Source of the DNA: Thiorhodococcus minor
GTDB taxonomy: Bacteria; Pseudomonadota; Gammaproteobacteria; Chromatiales; Chromatiaceae
Length of the DNA stretch: 64,000 bases
Direction: 5' to 3'
Assembly: GCF_010820565.1 (NCBI RefSeq)
Contig: NZ_JAAIJQ010000016.1
Span: 17,416-81,415 of the forward strand
Below, piece after piece: positions 51,406-59,949 of the stretch. The position numbers were made by a program, and so were the translations under genes. Every line of letters begins with the position of its first letter. Position 1 is the first letter of the stretch. The notes below the pieces were generated by a model. That model was not told the DNA's origin and made no database searches. It saw only the letters and a program-made list of their open reading frames with translations.

Positions 51406-53018
51406 CAGGCGGCCTCCAGGGATGGGCGCGAGGGGCGCCGGTTGACCTCGAAGACCACCTCGACCCGTGTCCCCTCCCCTGGCTCGCTCTCGATGCGCAG
51501 CTCGGCACCGATGCGGCGCGCGCGCTCCTCGAGGATGGAGAGGCCGATGCGCTCGCCGGGCTGAGCGCCGTCCGGCGGCGCGCTGAATCCAACCCCGTCG
51601 TCCTCGATCAGCAGCACATGCTGGCCGCCGACCTCGCGCGTCAGCAGGACCCGCACCGTGTGGGCCTGGGCATGCTTGCGCACGTTGGCGAGCGACTCTT
51701 GGGCAATGCGCAGGAGCTGCAGCTCCTCGGTGGCGGACAGCTCGAAGGGCCGGCAGTCGTTCTGGAAGAGCACGTGCGCGCCCGTCTCCTGCCCGAGGCG
51801 CTTGGTCAGCTTCTCCAGCGCCGGAACCAAGCCGCGCCGGTCGAGTGGCGCGCGGAAGCTGCTCAGCAGCTCGCGCAGCTCGGTGTGGGCCTCGTCCAAG
51901 GCGTTGCGGATGCGGCTCAAGTCGTTGCGCGCCTCGTCCGGGATGGGGCTGTCGGCCAGTGAGTCGCCCAGCATACGGCATTGGAAGCGCAGGCTCGCGA
52001 GCGTCTGGGCGAGCGAATCGTGCAGCTCGTGGGCCAGTGCGTTGCGCTCCTCCAGGATGGAGGCCCGGTGCGCCTCGGCATCCGACCGCTGCTTGGCGAT
52101 GGCGACGCCCAAGTGATGTCCGACCGTGAAGAGCAGGTCCATGATGTCCTCTCGGGCCTTCAGGCCGGGCCGGTCGACGAAGATGGTGTAGACGCCGAGC
52201 AGCTCGTCGCGATGCTCCAGGGGCACGGTCACGACCTCCATCTCGGAGCTGGCGAACATGCGCCGCCCATAGATGCGCGAGCAATAGCGGGCGTCGTTGT
52301 CGCAGAGGATGTCCCCAGGCGCCAGCACGCTGCCGCAGATACAGAGGTCCACGGGCGTCATCTCCTGCTCGCGCACCAAGCCGTCATCGAGCCCGATGGA
52401 GCCCACCAAACGCCGCGTGCCGTCCGGCATGACCAGCCGCACCGTGGCCGCGCGGCCGTTGATCATCTCCTTGAGCACCCGCAGAAAGCGCAGCAAGAGC
52501 TCTTCGACGCTCTCGGTCTGGTGGATGCCGGCCGCGACGTCGTAGAGGATCTTGAGCGAGGCGGTCTTCTGGGCCAGTCGCCGGGTCTGCCGCGCGACGC
52601 GATTGTCCATGTCCTCGTAGAGATCCGTCAGCTCCTCGTTGAGGCTGCGGATGTCCTCGGCGATATGCCCCAGGACGCCGACATCCTCGAGCGTATCGCT
52701 CGCCCCCGGCTCCCCCTGGCAGACGCGCGTCAACGACTGCTCGAGCCGCGCCAGGGGGGCCAGGAGCATCGCGCGCAGCCGAAACCAAGCGACGTAGCAG
52801 GCGACCGCACCCGCCAGCAGACTGAAAAGGCTCAAGCGGGCAAGGGTGACCTCTCCGGGCACGCTCGCGGCAATCAGCAGCACCAGGGCCAGCGACAGGA
52901 AGGCGGCGACGGACAGGAGCGGCAGCAGCAGCCTTGCGTCGCGCAGCAGGTGACGGACACGAGCGGCCTCGGACCTCAAGGTTGGATCGAGTCGCAGACG
53001 CGGATAGGACAACGTCAT
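51405..53018 (-). CDS. NarX-like sensor histidine kinase with GAF domain
   Basis: 537 residues. Two N-terminal membrane spans (about 30-75) with almost no periplasmic loop, a HAMP-like linker, a GAF domain (about 165-305) holding four cysteines (LCICG..., ILCDNDARYC), and HisKA_3/HATPase: LAHELHDSLAQTLASLRF with the phospho-His near 336, and LLRIAQESLANVRKHA plus DDGVGF. Because the periplasmic nitrate-sensing part is missing, the signal is probably cytoplasmic and read by the GAF domain. Confidence 0.93.
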   Translation of the reverse strand: MTLSYPRLRLDPTLRSEAARVRHLLRDARLLLPLLSVAAFLSLALVLLIAASVPGEVTLARLSLFSLLAGAVACYVAWFRLRAMLLAPLARLEQSLTRVCQGEPGASDTLEDVGVLGHIAEDIRSLNEELTDLYEDMDNRVARQTRRLAQKTASLKILYDVAAGIHQTESVEELLLRFLRVLKEMINGRAATVRLVMPDGTRRLVGSIGLDDGLVREQEMTPVDLCICGSVLAPGDILCDNDARYCSRIYGRRMFASSEMEVVTVPLEHRDELLGVYTIFVDRPGLKAREDIMDLLFTVGHHLGVAIAKQRSDAEAHRASILEERNALAHELHDSLAQTLASLRFQCRMLGDSLADSPIPDEARNDLSRIRNALDEAHTELRELLSSFRAPLDRRGLVPALEKLTKRLGQETGAHVLFQNDCRPFELSATEELQLLRIAQESLANVRKHAQAHTVRVLLTREVGGQHVLLIEDDGVGFSAPPDGAQPGERIGLSILEERARRIGAELRIESEPGEGTRVEVVFEVNRRPSRPSLEAA

Positions 53019-53171
53019 GTGAATTAGGGATAGGCAAGGGTCTGAAGGGGAATGCGGAACATCATAAGGCCCAGCCCCAGGTCAATCACGGGCTAGCCTT
53101 CAGAAATCGCTCGGCGCGGCCTGCGGCCAGGGCGTCGGCGACCCGTCTCGGAAGGCGCAATGGCGCACCAG

Positions 53172-54986
53172 CTAGGGAAGGGCTTCGACGCCCTCGCGCT
53201 TCTGCAGCTCCCACATGGCGGCATAGTGGCCGCCGGCCTCGAGCAGCGCGCGGTGGGTGCCGTGCTCGCGGATACGGCCCTTCTCCATGACCAGAATCCG
53301 ATCCGCGTCCACGACCGTCGAGAGGCGGTGCGCGATCACCAGGGTGGTATGGTTCTCCGCCACCTCGGCCAGCGTCTGCTGGATGGCCTGCTCGGTGTGG
53401 CTGTCGAGCGACGAGGTCGCCTCGTCGAAGATGAGAATGCGCGGCCGCTTGAGGATGGCGCGGGCGATGGCGACGCGCTGCTTCTCGCCGCCGGAGAGCT
53501 TGAGCCCACGCTCGCCGACCAGGGTATCCCAGCGATCCGGCAGACTCTCGACGAAGGCACGGATGTGCGCCATCTCGGCGGCGCGCTCGATCTCCTCGAA
53601 GGTCGCGCCGGGCCGCCCGTAGGCCAGGTTGAAATGGATACTCTCGTTGAAGAGCACCGTGTCCTGCGGAACGATGCCGATGGCCGCGCGCAGGCTCTCC
53701 TGGGTCAGCCCGCGCAGGTCCTGTCCATCGATCAGGATGCGCCCGCCGGTGACGTCGTAGAAGCGGAAGAGCAGGCGCGACAGGGTGGACTTGCCCGCCC
53801 CGCTATGACCCACCACGGCGATCTTCTGGCCCGGCTCGATGGCGAAGTTGAGGTCGAAGAGGATCTGCCGCTCCGGCTGATAGTAGAAGTCGACGTGCTC
53901 GAATCGGATCCCGCCCTCACGCAGCCGCAGTGGCTTGGCGTCGGACGTGTCGACGATCTCCGGCTTGCGCTCCAGCAGCTTGAACACCAGATCCATGTCG
54001 GCCAGGGCGTACTTGATCTGGCGATAGACGATGCCGAGAAAGCCGAGCGGGATGAAGAGCTGCAGCATCAGGGCATTGACCAGCACCAGGTCGCCCACGC
54101 TCATGTCGCCGGAGGTCACGCCCTGCGCGGCCAGCGTCATGATCAGCGTGACCCCCACGGCGATGATGGCGCCTTGCCCGAAGTTCAGCAGCGACATGGA
54201 CGTCTGACTCGCCACCGCCATCTGCTCCCACTCGGAGAGGGTGTCGTCGTAGCGCTTGAGCTCCATCCGCTCGTTGCCGAAGTACTTGACCGTCTCATAG
54301 TTCAGCAGGCTGTCGAAGGCCTGGGTATTGGCCTCCGAATCCAGTCGGTTCATGCGGTGCCGATATTCCATGCGCCACTCGGTAATGGCGAAGGTGAAGG
54401 CGAAATAGACGGCGACGGTCCCGAAGGTGACCAAGGCGAAGGCCGGCGCATAGCGGCCAATCATGATGGCGGCGACCAGCGAGAACTCGACCGCAACCGG
54501 CAGCATGCTGAACACCAGGTAGTTCATGATGGTCGAGACCGAGCGCGTCCCGCGCTCCAGGTCGCGGCTGATGGCGCCGCTCTGACGCTCCAGGTGATAG
54601 CGCAGCGAGAGCTTGTGGAGATGCTCCAGCACGCGCGTGGACAGGCGCCGCATCGCCCGGTAGCGCACCCGCGCGAAGACCACGTCGCGCAGCTCGTTGA
54701 AGAATGACGAGCTGAGCTTCAGCGCGCCATAGGCCAGCAGCAGGCTCAGCGGCAGCACCAGCACTTGCCGGTCCGCACCGTCGAAGGCATCGACGATGTC
54801 CTTGAGCACGAGGGGCACGCCCACGTTAGCAATCTTGGCGCAGATGAGGCAGCCCAGCGCCAAGGCGGCACGCCCGCGAAACTCCCAGAGGAACGGCAGC
54901 ATGCCGCGCAGATTGTGCCAATCGCGGCGGTTCCCATGGACCCGCTCGGTCGCAAAGATTCGATTCATCTGGCCTTGTGTCTTCAT
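53172..54986 (-). CDS. Atm1-type ABC exporter
   Basis: 604 residues: six membrane spans (about 28-310) then an ATPase with Walker A VGHSGAGKST near 389, Q-loop, signature LSGGEKQRVAIARA, Walker B ILIFDEATSS, and H-loop IAHRLSTV. The NYETVKYFGNE segment in the membrane domain is a hallmark of Atm1/HMT1 exporters, which move glutathione-bound metals or persulfides out of the cytosol and support metal or Fe-S homeostasis. Stands alone. Confidence 0.92.
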   Translation of the reverse strand: MKTQGQMNRIFATERVHGNRRDWHNLRGMLPFLWEFRGRAALALGCLICAKIANVGVPLVLKDIVDAFDGADRQVLVLPLSLLLAYGALKLSSSFFNELRDVVFARVRYRAMRRLSTRVLEHLHKLSLRYHLERQSGAISRDLERGTRSVSTIMNYLVFSMLPVAVEFSLVAAIMIGRYAPAFALVTFGTVAVYFAFTFAITEWRMEYRHRMNRLDSEANTQAFDSLLNYETVKYFGNERMELKRYDDTLSEWEQMAVASQTSMSLLNFGQGAIIAVGVTLIMTLAAQGVTSGDMSVGDLVLVNALMLQLFIPLGFLGIVYRQIKYALADMDLVFKLLERKPEIVDTSDAKPLRLREGGIRFEHVDFYYQPERQILFDLNFAIEPGQKIAVVGHSGAGKSTLSRLLFRFYDVTGGRILIDGQDLRGLTQESLRAAIGIVPQDTVLFNESIHFNLAYGRPGATFEEIERAAEMAHIRAFVESLPDRWDTLVGERGLKLSGGEKQRVAIARAILKRPRILIFDEATSSLDSHTEQAIQQTLAEVAENHTTLVIAHRLSTVVDADRILVMEKGRIREHGTHRALLEAGGHYAAMWELQKREGVEALP

Positions 54987-55009
54987 GCCCTACTACAGCT
55001 CAAACCCCT

Positions 55010-55034
55010 GCTCGCGCTCAATGCCCCACTGCCG
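55010..55034. repeat. 25-bp direct repeat, left copy
   Basis: GCTCGCGCTCAATGCCCCAC plus TGCCG is repeated exactly at 55323-55347; the two copies bracket the palindromic elements. Confidence 0.85.
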
Positions 55035-55076
55035 CCCGATCGGGTCTCGATCATCGTTTCCGCCAGTCGCCTCCTG

Positions 55077-55143
55077 TAGGGTGGACAAGCGCAGCGCAGT
55101 CCACCAATGCCGGCGCGGGATTCGGTGGACTTCACTCGCGAGA
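55077..55143. repeat. Dispersed palindromic repeat, right arm lost
   Basis: GTAGGGTGGACAAGCGCAGC then GCAGTCCACC and ATTCGGTGGACTTCACTCGC. Same family and core as 29750-29826 in opposite orientation; the right outer arm is absent. Confidence 0.8.
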
Positions 55144-55161
55144 CTGTGAAGAAATTCTGCG

Positions 55162-55245
55162 TAGGTTGGGCTGAGGTACGAAGCCCAACATGGCGGCTAG
55201 CCTAACGCCGTGATTGTTGGGCCTCCTGCGTCGGCCCAACCTACA
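55162..55245. repeat. Dispersed palindromic repeat, GTAGGTTGGGC subtype
   Basis: Ends GTAGGTTGGGC and GCCCAACCTAC are perfect 11-bp inverted repeats, with AAGCCCAAC...GTTGGGCC nested inside. Related to the copies flanking the transposase remnant at 63 kb. Confidence 0.85.
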
Positions 55246-55322
55246 GCAATCTGCGATCTTCGCGGTGCGCTTGGATGACTCTCACAGTCTCTCGCGCTCG
55301 TCCACCCTGGCCTCAATCCCCC

Positions 55323-55347
55323 GCTCGCGCTCAATGCCCCACTGCCG
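55323..55347. repeat. 25-bp direct repeat, right copy
   Basis: Exact copy of 55010-55034, 313 bp further on. Confidence 0.85.
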
Positions 55348-55585
55348 ACCAGTCACTCCGACGACTGGCGCCTGCTCTAGGCGCCGAGAACGACGTTTCA
55401 TCATCGCAGATCCGCGCCCGCCGGGCACGGACAATGGAAACGCCCTCGCTGCAAGCCCCCTTGGCCAACGACCCGGCGGGTGCGATCATCTTGAGCTTTT
55501 GCCGCACTGCCCCGACCCCTGGACAGTCCGAGGCAGTGGCGGCATTCGACGCGAGCCAGGACAACTGAGCCAGCGAGGACACATC

Positions 55586-55972
55586 ATGAGCAAATTCGAG
55601 CTGGAAGGCTCAGGCTGCAGCCTCCACGAGCCCTATGCCCTGCAGGTGCTCGGCAACGAGATGGAGCCGGAGTTTCCCGACCGCTGCGTCGTCATCATCG
55701 AGCCGACGGACCATTGCCCGAGCCACGGCTTCGTCTTCGCCGAGGTCGAGGGCGTGCGCTGGTTCCGGCAATACGTGAGGGACGAGACCGGCAGGGAGCG
55801 TCTGGTGGCGCTCAACGCACTCTATCCGGACATCGAGCTGAACGGCCTGGAGTGGTCCGTCCTCGGCGTCATCATCCAGCGCAACATCCGACGCCAGGTA
55901 AAGCACTATGATTACGCTGACCAGCCCAGTTCCGGCACAGCGGCCCAAATCACCGACCTGACAAGCCAGTAA
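55586..55972 (+). CDS. Degenerate S24 (LexA/signal-peptidase-like) protein
   Basis: 128 residues of one S24-type beta domain: ALQVLGNEMEPEFPDRCVVIIEP, GFVFAEVEGVRWFRQYV and WSVLGVIIQRN. In active S24 peptidases the nucleophile lies in a GDSM motif; here it reads GNEM, so the serine is Glu and self-cleavage is not expected. There is no HTH either. It may be a non-cleaving regulator or ligand-binding relic. ATG 55586 follows a GCGAGGA site. Confidence 0.8.
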   Translation: MSKFELEGSGCSLHEPYALQVLGNEMEPEFPDRCVVIIEPTDHCPSHGFVFAEVEGVRWFRQYVRDETGRERLVALNALYPDIELNGLEWSVLGVIIQRNIRRQVKHYDYADQPSSGTAAQITDLTSQ

Positions 55973-56150
55973 CGCCTGGAAGCCGCCAGGAGCCGGCGAG
56001 AAAGATTGACCGACCAAGCACTTCGCGACAGCGGCTCTAGCCTTCGACGCAAGGGAGCAGGAGCATTGGATCGTCAAGCGGAGAGAGGCTGTCTCCAGCT
56101 CAGCCGCGACCCGCGCAACGCCTCGGGCGCGGCAAACAGAGTCCTCGACC

Positions 56151-56759
56151 ATGAACATCGACCTCCTCTACAGCGCCGTCGATCTGGTGCGCGCCAGCGG
56201 ACATCAGAGCAATGCCCGCGAAGCGGCCTTCCTGCGGACCTATCCCATCCTGCTCGCCACCGCGCGCCTGCCGAGCGACGGCGCCGTCGAGACCCTGCTG
56301 CGCACCGCGAGCCTGGTCTACGCCTGGATGCCGGGGCACCTGCACTTGGACATGAGCCAGTTGGACAAAGCGGCGACGGCGCTCGCCATGGCGAGCGGCG
56401 AGGCACCCCTGATCGCCGCCGAGGTCATCGAGCCGATCGCCGGCTGCCTCGGCTCCCTGATCGGCGCCGCTAAGGTGCTGCACCTCGCCAATCCCGCCGT
56501 CTTTCCGCTTTGGGACGCGCGCGTCGAGCGCTTCCGCCTGCGGGATCAGCCCTCCAGCTACCACATGAGCCAGACGCGTAACTACCTCACCTTCATCCAG
56601 GAGGTCCAGGAAGTGGCCGCGCATCCGCTGTTCCTCACCTTTCACCATGAATACTGCACCGCCTACCAAGCGCGGCTGCAGCGGCTCCACATCCCGGCCT
56701 ACCCGCTCACGGAGACACGCGTGATCGAGTCCGCGGCGGCCGAGCTCGCTGGCCAGTAG
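56151..56759 (+). CDS. Conserved hypothetical protein (202 residues)
   Basis: Predicted mostly helical, no signal peptide. The most distinctive segment is GAAKVLHLANPAVFPLWDARVERF (about 117-140), in pieces KVLH-xxxP-xxFP-xWDxRV, a pattern seen in several uncharacterised families where a helical protein carries a small-molecule or nucleic-acid site. I cannot assign a function. Neighbours are a degenerate S24 protein and a broken diiron gene. Confidence 0.75.
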   Translation: MNIDLLYSAVDLVRASGHQSNAREAAFLRTYPILLATARLPSDGAVETLLRTASLVYAWMPGHLHLDMSQLDKAATALAMASGEAPLIAAEVIEPIAGCLGSLIGAAKVLHLANPAVFPLWDARVERFRLRDQPSSYHMSQTRNYLTFIQEVQEVAAHPLFLTFHHEYCTAYQARLQRLHIPAYPLTETRVIESAAAELAGQ

Positions 56760-56909
56760 CACAGCACATGGGAGAGGCCGGCCGCTGCTTCGTGCGGCAT
56801 CCGGCCCAAGAGGGGCTGGTGCCGCGCAGACACCAGCCGCCGCTCTGCGAGGCTCGCAGGCACGCCGCCATCATCGCCATCGGCGGCGCGGCTCTGGGGA
56901 CGAGCATCC

Positions 56910-57631
56910 ATGTCGCAATTCGACACCCAGCTCTCGCATCTGCGAGACGCCGACACAGCGCACAGCGTCGAGATCGCGCCGCGCACCTGGTGGGACGGAC
57001 AGCTGCTGGAGGACGACGTCTTCCAGTGTCACGTCTACCTCATCGAGTCGGGCAATCAGTCCGTCTTGATCGCCCCCGGCTCCCTGCCGACCTTCACCCG
57101 CACACGCGAGAAGATCGAGGAGGTCGTCCCCTTCTCCGCCATCCGCTACATCCTCTGACAGCATCAGGATCCCGACATCGCCGCCTGCCTCCCGACGCTC
57201 GAGGGGCTCATCGAGCGGCCGGACGCCGTCGTGGTCACCCATTGGCGCACCCAGACGCTACTCAGGCACGAAGGCATCCGCATCCCCCTCTGGCTGGTGG
57301 ACAAAACGCCTGGCGTCTCGGACGCGAGGGCCGCGAGCTGAGGTTCAACGCCACGCCCGATGCCCACTTCCCCGGCGCCATCCGCACCCTGGACACCAGC
57401 ACCTGCATGCTCTTCTCCAGCGCTCTCTTCGGCGGTTTCACCGAGCAGCCGCGGCTCTTGGCCCAGGACGAGTGCTACTTCGAGTCGATCCGCTCCTTCC
57501 ACGAGCACGAGATGCCGAGTCCGGACATCCTGGACTTCGCCTTGAGCAAAATGGCCAAGCAAAGCGGACGCAACTGCTGCCGGCGCGCCGAGCCCGCACC
57601 GCCTCAGCCCCCAGCGTCCGGAGCCGAGTAG
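56910..57631 (+). pseudogene. Broken ODP-like (diiron beta-lactamase-fold) protein gene
   Basis: Frame 1 (56910-57158) codes VYLIESGNQSVLIAPGSLPTF, as in the diiron oxygen-binding/flavodiiron beta-lactamase fold, then meets TGA at 57156-57158 just before QHQDPDIAACLPTL, which matches the family HHQDPD metal motif. The same frame goes on past the stop to about 57302 (VVVTHWRTQTLL), where one base is missing; the rest (RFNATPDAHFPGAIRTLDTS to SRSFHEHEMPS-like) lies in another frame to the TAG at 57629. A metal-site neighbour normally Asp (VLIDPG) is also Ala. Two independent lesions point to a dead gene; sequencing error is the alternative. Overlaps the convergent cytochrome gene by 28 bp. Confidence 0.85.
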
Positions 57632-58404
57632 CCGCCGGCCGGCGGCGGAATCGGTGGCCCAGGCGGCAGCGGAGGCAGCCCCATGGGCTCGCGCACATAG
57701 GCGGGGAAATCGGGATTCTGCCAACCCTCGGCGGCCAGCTTGTCCGCTGGCGGACGCAGGCGCGATCCATAATCGAGCACCGCGATCAGCTCGCGCCGCG
57801 CGTATTGCGCGACATGCTCGGTCATTTCCGCATCGGCATTGTTGCGCCGCCCGGTACGCATCGCATCGAACTGGCGCATCAGGTAGGGAAAGTGCTGCCC
57901 CGCGATCGCCGGAACCACCTTCTCCGCGTCTCCCTCGCCCGCGGCGCCGTGACAGCCGGCGCACTTGTCCGCGTAGACCTGACGGCCCAGCTCCAGGTCC
58001 ATCCCCGGCCCCACGCCATTGCGCGGCGACATCGGCAGCTGCGCGACATAGGCGGAGACATCCGCGATCTGCTGGGGACCACCCAGGATGCGCCGTCCGG
58101 AGAAGGGCAGCATCAGCGGGTTGTCCCGCCTGTGCGCGCGGATATCGGCAAGCTGTTTGACGATCACGGGCCGGAGCTGCCCGGCGATTTGCGGGTAGGT
58201 GCCATCGACCGTACCCCAGCCCTCGGGGCGGTGGCAGACGGCGCAGGTCAAATAGATCTGCCGACCGTTGTCGAGATCCGGAGTCAGGGACATGGCCTCC
58301 GCATACTCGGCGGTAGCCGCCTCCTCGTCGGCGGCGAAGACGGGCATTGCTGGGGCTTGCAGCAGTGCGAGGCAGGCAAAGGCCAGGGCGAGCAGTCGAA
58401 ACAT
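57604..58404 (-). CDS. Diheme cytochrome c (periplasmic)
   Basis: 266 residues. Signal peptide (FRLLALAFACLALLQAPAMPVFA) then two class I heme domains: CAVCH at Cys54/Cys57/His58 and CAGCH at Cys148/Cys151/His152; LMLPFSG and similar Met positions can serve as distal ligands. A c4/c5-like electron carrier of respiratory or sulfur-oxidation chains. The C-terminal tail is Pro/Gly-rich (LPPLPPGPPIPPPAGG). ATG 58404 begins the signal peptide; upstream frame is non-coding. Confidence 0.93.
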   Translation of the reverse strand: MFRLLALAFACLALLQAPAMPVFAADEEAATAEYAEAMSLTPDLDNGRQIYLTCAVCHRPEGWGTVDGTYPQIAGQLRPVIVKQLADIRAHRRDNPLMLPFSGRRILGGPQQIADVSAYVAQLPMSPRNGVGPGMDLELGRQVYADKCAGCHGAAGEGDAEKVVPAIAGQHFPYLMRQFDAMRTGRRNNADAEMTEHVAQYARRELIAVLDYGSRLRPPADKLAAEGWQNPDFPAYVREPMGLPPLPPGPPIPPPAGGYSAPDAGG

Positions 58405-58638
58405 CACAACCTCCGACTTGGGATCGGGTCGAACGCAGACGTGGACCCTCAGGGGCTGAATCAGGGCGTCACGCAACATGGCGCAAGCGGGCTTGGCGAT
58501 CGCAACGCCCCACATGGGACGGGCGGCAGCGACGAGCGCTGGCGATTGGCAGGGTATTGCTTCGAACGGGCATCGGCTATCCGGCCTCACCCGGATACGG
58601 ACAACCAGGCACTCGCATCCCACGGCAGATCACCCTGA

Positions 58639-58702
58639 GCCGGGAGCTCAATGGGCCGGGAGATCAATAAGCCGCGAGATCAATGAGCTGGAATCTCATC
58701 GT
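58639..58702. repeat. 16-bp imperfect tandem repeat, about 4 units
   Basis: Units GCCGGGAGCTCAATGG, GCCGGGAGATCAATAA, GCCGCGAGATCAATGA and the more diverged GCTGGAATCTCATCGT follow one another. Confidence 0.8.
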
Positions 58703-58722
58703 CGATGCCGACGACAGCAGCA

Positions 58723-58778
58723 CTGGGAGCGTCGGCCTCAAGGCCGACACCTGCTGACCTGGACATCGAGGCTCCCAG
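58723..58778 (-). terminator. Nested palindrome after the CBS gene
   Basis: Outer arms CTGGGAGC (58723-58730) and GCTCCCAG (58771-58778); inner hairpin GTCGGCCT-CA-AGGCCGAC (58731-58748). About 50 bp past the CBS-gene stop on its strand. It may end that transcript or be a stand-alone REP-like element. Confidence 0.5.
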
Positions 58779-58829
58779 CGCCGCCCAGTCACGCAACCTG
58801 ATCGAGCCAGGACATCATGAAGTCGGGTG

Positions 58830-59300
58830 CTAGTCGCGCACGGCCTTCAGGGATCCCGTCAGGTTGGCGTGAAAAATGGCCTTGTGGACGTCGCCGAGAC
58901 TCAACACCCCAATCAACTTCCCATCCTCCGCAACCGGCATGCGTCTGAAGTTGTGCTTGACCATGATGGTCGCGGCCCGCAGCAGATGCATGTCCGGATC
59001 GACCGAGACCGGCTTCTTGGTCATGAGCTCCTCGGCCGTCAGGTCCAGAACCTCGCCGTAGCGCGCCATCTCCTTGTCGAGATCGACCGAGTGCATGCCC
59101 TCGGACATGAGGTCCTCAAGCTTGGGGAAGAGGCAGTGGAGCACATCCTTTTCGGCAATGACGCCCAGCAAATGGTCCTCATCGTCCACCACCGGCAGGC
59201 CATGGAACCGATAGAGACACATCAGGGAAGCCACCTCGACGATCTTGGTGTCCGGCTTGATCGAGCGTACCGAACGACTCATCGCATCGCGAACTTTCAT
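58830..59300 (-). CDS. Two-CBS-domain protein
   Basis: 156 residues with two CBS motifs: KVRDAMSRSVRSIKPDTKIVEVASLM and GLPVVDDEDHLLGVIAEKDVL, then LMTKKPVSVDPDMHLLRAATIM and RRMPVAEDGKLIGVLSLGDV. The pair forms a Bateman module that binds adenine nucleotides or similar ligands. No effector domain is attached, so it probably regulates a partner in trans. Confidence 0.9.
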   Translation of the reverse strand: MKVRDAMSRSVRSIKPDTKIVEVASLMCLYRFHGLPVVDDEDHLLGVIAEKDVLHCLFPKLEDLMSEGMHSVDLDKEMARYGEVLDLTAEELMTKKPVSVDPDMHLLRAATIMVKHNFRRMPVAEDGKLIGVLSLGDVHKAIFHANLTGSLKAVRD

Positions 59301-59788
59301 CCAGCAAATCCTCCAGTTCGTTTGTACTTCTTATCGCTTGATCCAAGGTCGCCGCTGAACGGACAGGAGCTGTCCCAGCACCGCCTTCGGTCTTAGCGCC
59401 ACTTTCGGTCTCAATCACTTGCGGTCTCCGCACCGGCCGGGACTCGTCGCGAGATACCAGACGGGCTTCGTCGGATTATAGACGCGGACTCGCCCCGGTC
59501 CGCAATCACTCATACGCCGATCGTGTGCGCGAATGCAATCCGCATCAACCCGTGTCCGACCGCCGCCCGCTCCCGGCGAAGAAGGCGACCCAGCAGGCAG
59601 GGAGGTCCGAGCCCAGCTCCTGGCGCAAGCTTCACTGACACCATCTCGGCAGACGGACGAGCGCCAACGGCCCGATACCTCCGCGCACCCTAGGCGACGA
59701 GCACGACCAGAGTTGCCCACAGCGCCAGCGCGCCCACCCCCGCGAGAATCGCCGAGCCAGGCGCCCTTGGCCATGGCTCCCCCAAGAG

Positions 59789-59797
59789 TTATCCACA
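59789..59797 (+). promoter_or_regulatory. DnaA box upstream of nrdA
   Basis: TTATCCACA, an exact match to the strong DnaA box, 49 bp before the first NrdR-like box. DnaA boxes also sit at E. coli nrdAB, tying nucleotide supply to replication start. Confidence 0.7.
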
Positions 59798-59837
59798 AAT
59801 CACCCACAGCCGACGCACAGGGAGCAAACAGGGCTTT

Positions 59838-59885
59838 GCACAATATATTGTGGTTGACTACGAAAGGCGGACGTATATATTGACA
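59838..59885 (+). promoter_or_regulatory. nrdA promoter with two NrdR-box-like sites
   Basis: Box 1 GCACAATATATTGTGG (59838-59853) and box 2 GACGTATATATTGACA (59870-59885), centres 32 bp apart, about three helix turns, which is the usual NrdR spacing. The boxes frame -35 TTGACT (59854-59859) and -10 TATATT (59876-59881) with a 16-bp spacer, so bound NrdR would block polymerase when dATP is high. Confidence 0.8.
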
Positions 59886-59949
59886 TCGGTCGCCAGCACC
59901 CGCGCGAATATTCACAACGTCCACACAGCGCCGTTCGTCAGGAGGAGCC

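Larger units (their letters stand above)
54987..55585. other. 599-bp repeat-rich non-coding region
   Basis: A hot spot of repeats: palindromic elements at 55077-55143 and 55162-55245, and a 25-bp direct repeat at 55010-55034 and 55323-55347. No gene is supported; open frames here cross the palindromes. Confidence 0.7.
58405..58829. other. 425-bp non-coding region with repeats
   Basis: Upstream of the cytochrome gene and downstream of the CBS gene. Contains the 16-bp tandem repeats (58639-58702) and a nested palindrome (58723-58778). No gene called. Confidence 0.6.
59301..59949. other. 649-bp region upstream of nrdA
   Basis: No gene supported. It holds the promoter of the CBS gene on the left and, on the right, the DnaA box, NrdR-like boxes and promoter of nrdA. 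Confidence 0.6.

Noticed and set aside
55214..55585. Upstream extension of the S24-like protein
   Set aside because: The frame passes through palindromic and direct repeats and reads as low-complexity Arg/Ser; ATG 55586 begins the fold.
57156..57158. TGA inside the ODP-like gene read as selenocysteine
   Set aside because: The same gene also has a frameshift about 145 bp later, so simple decay explains the stop; no hairpin of the selenocysteine type was evident just after it.
55586..57631. Prophage or defence island
   Set aside because: S24 fold, unknown protein and pseudogene suggest an accessory patch, but no integrase, att repeats, phage structural or known defence domains were seen.
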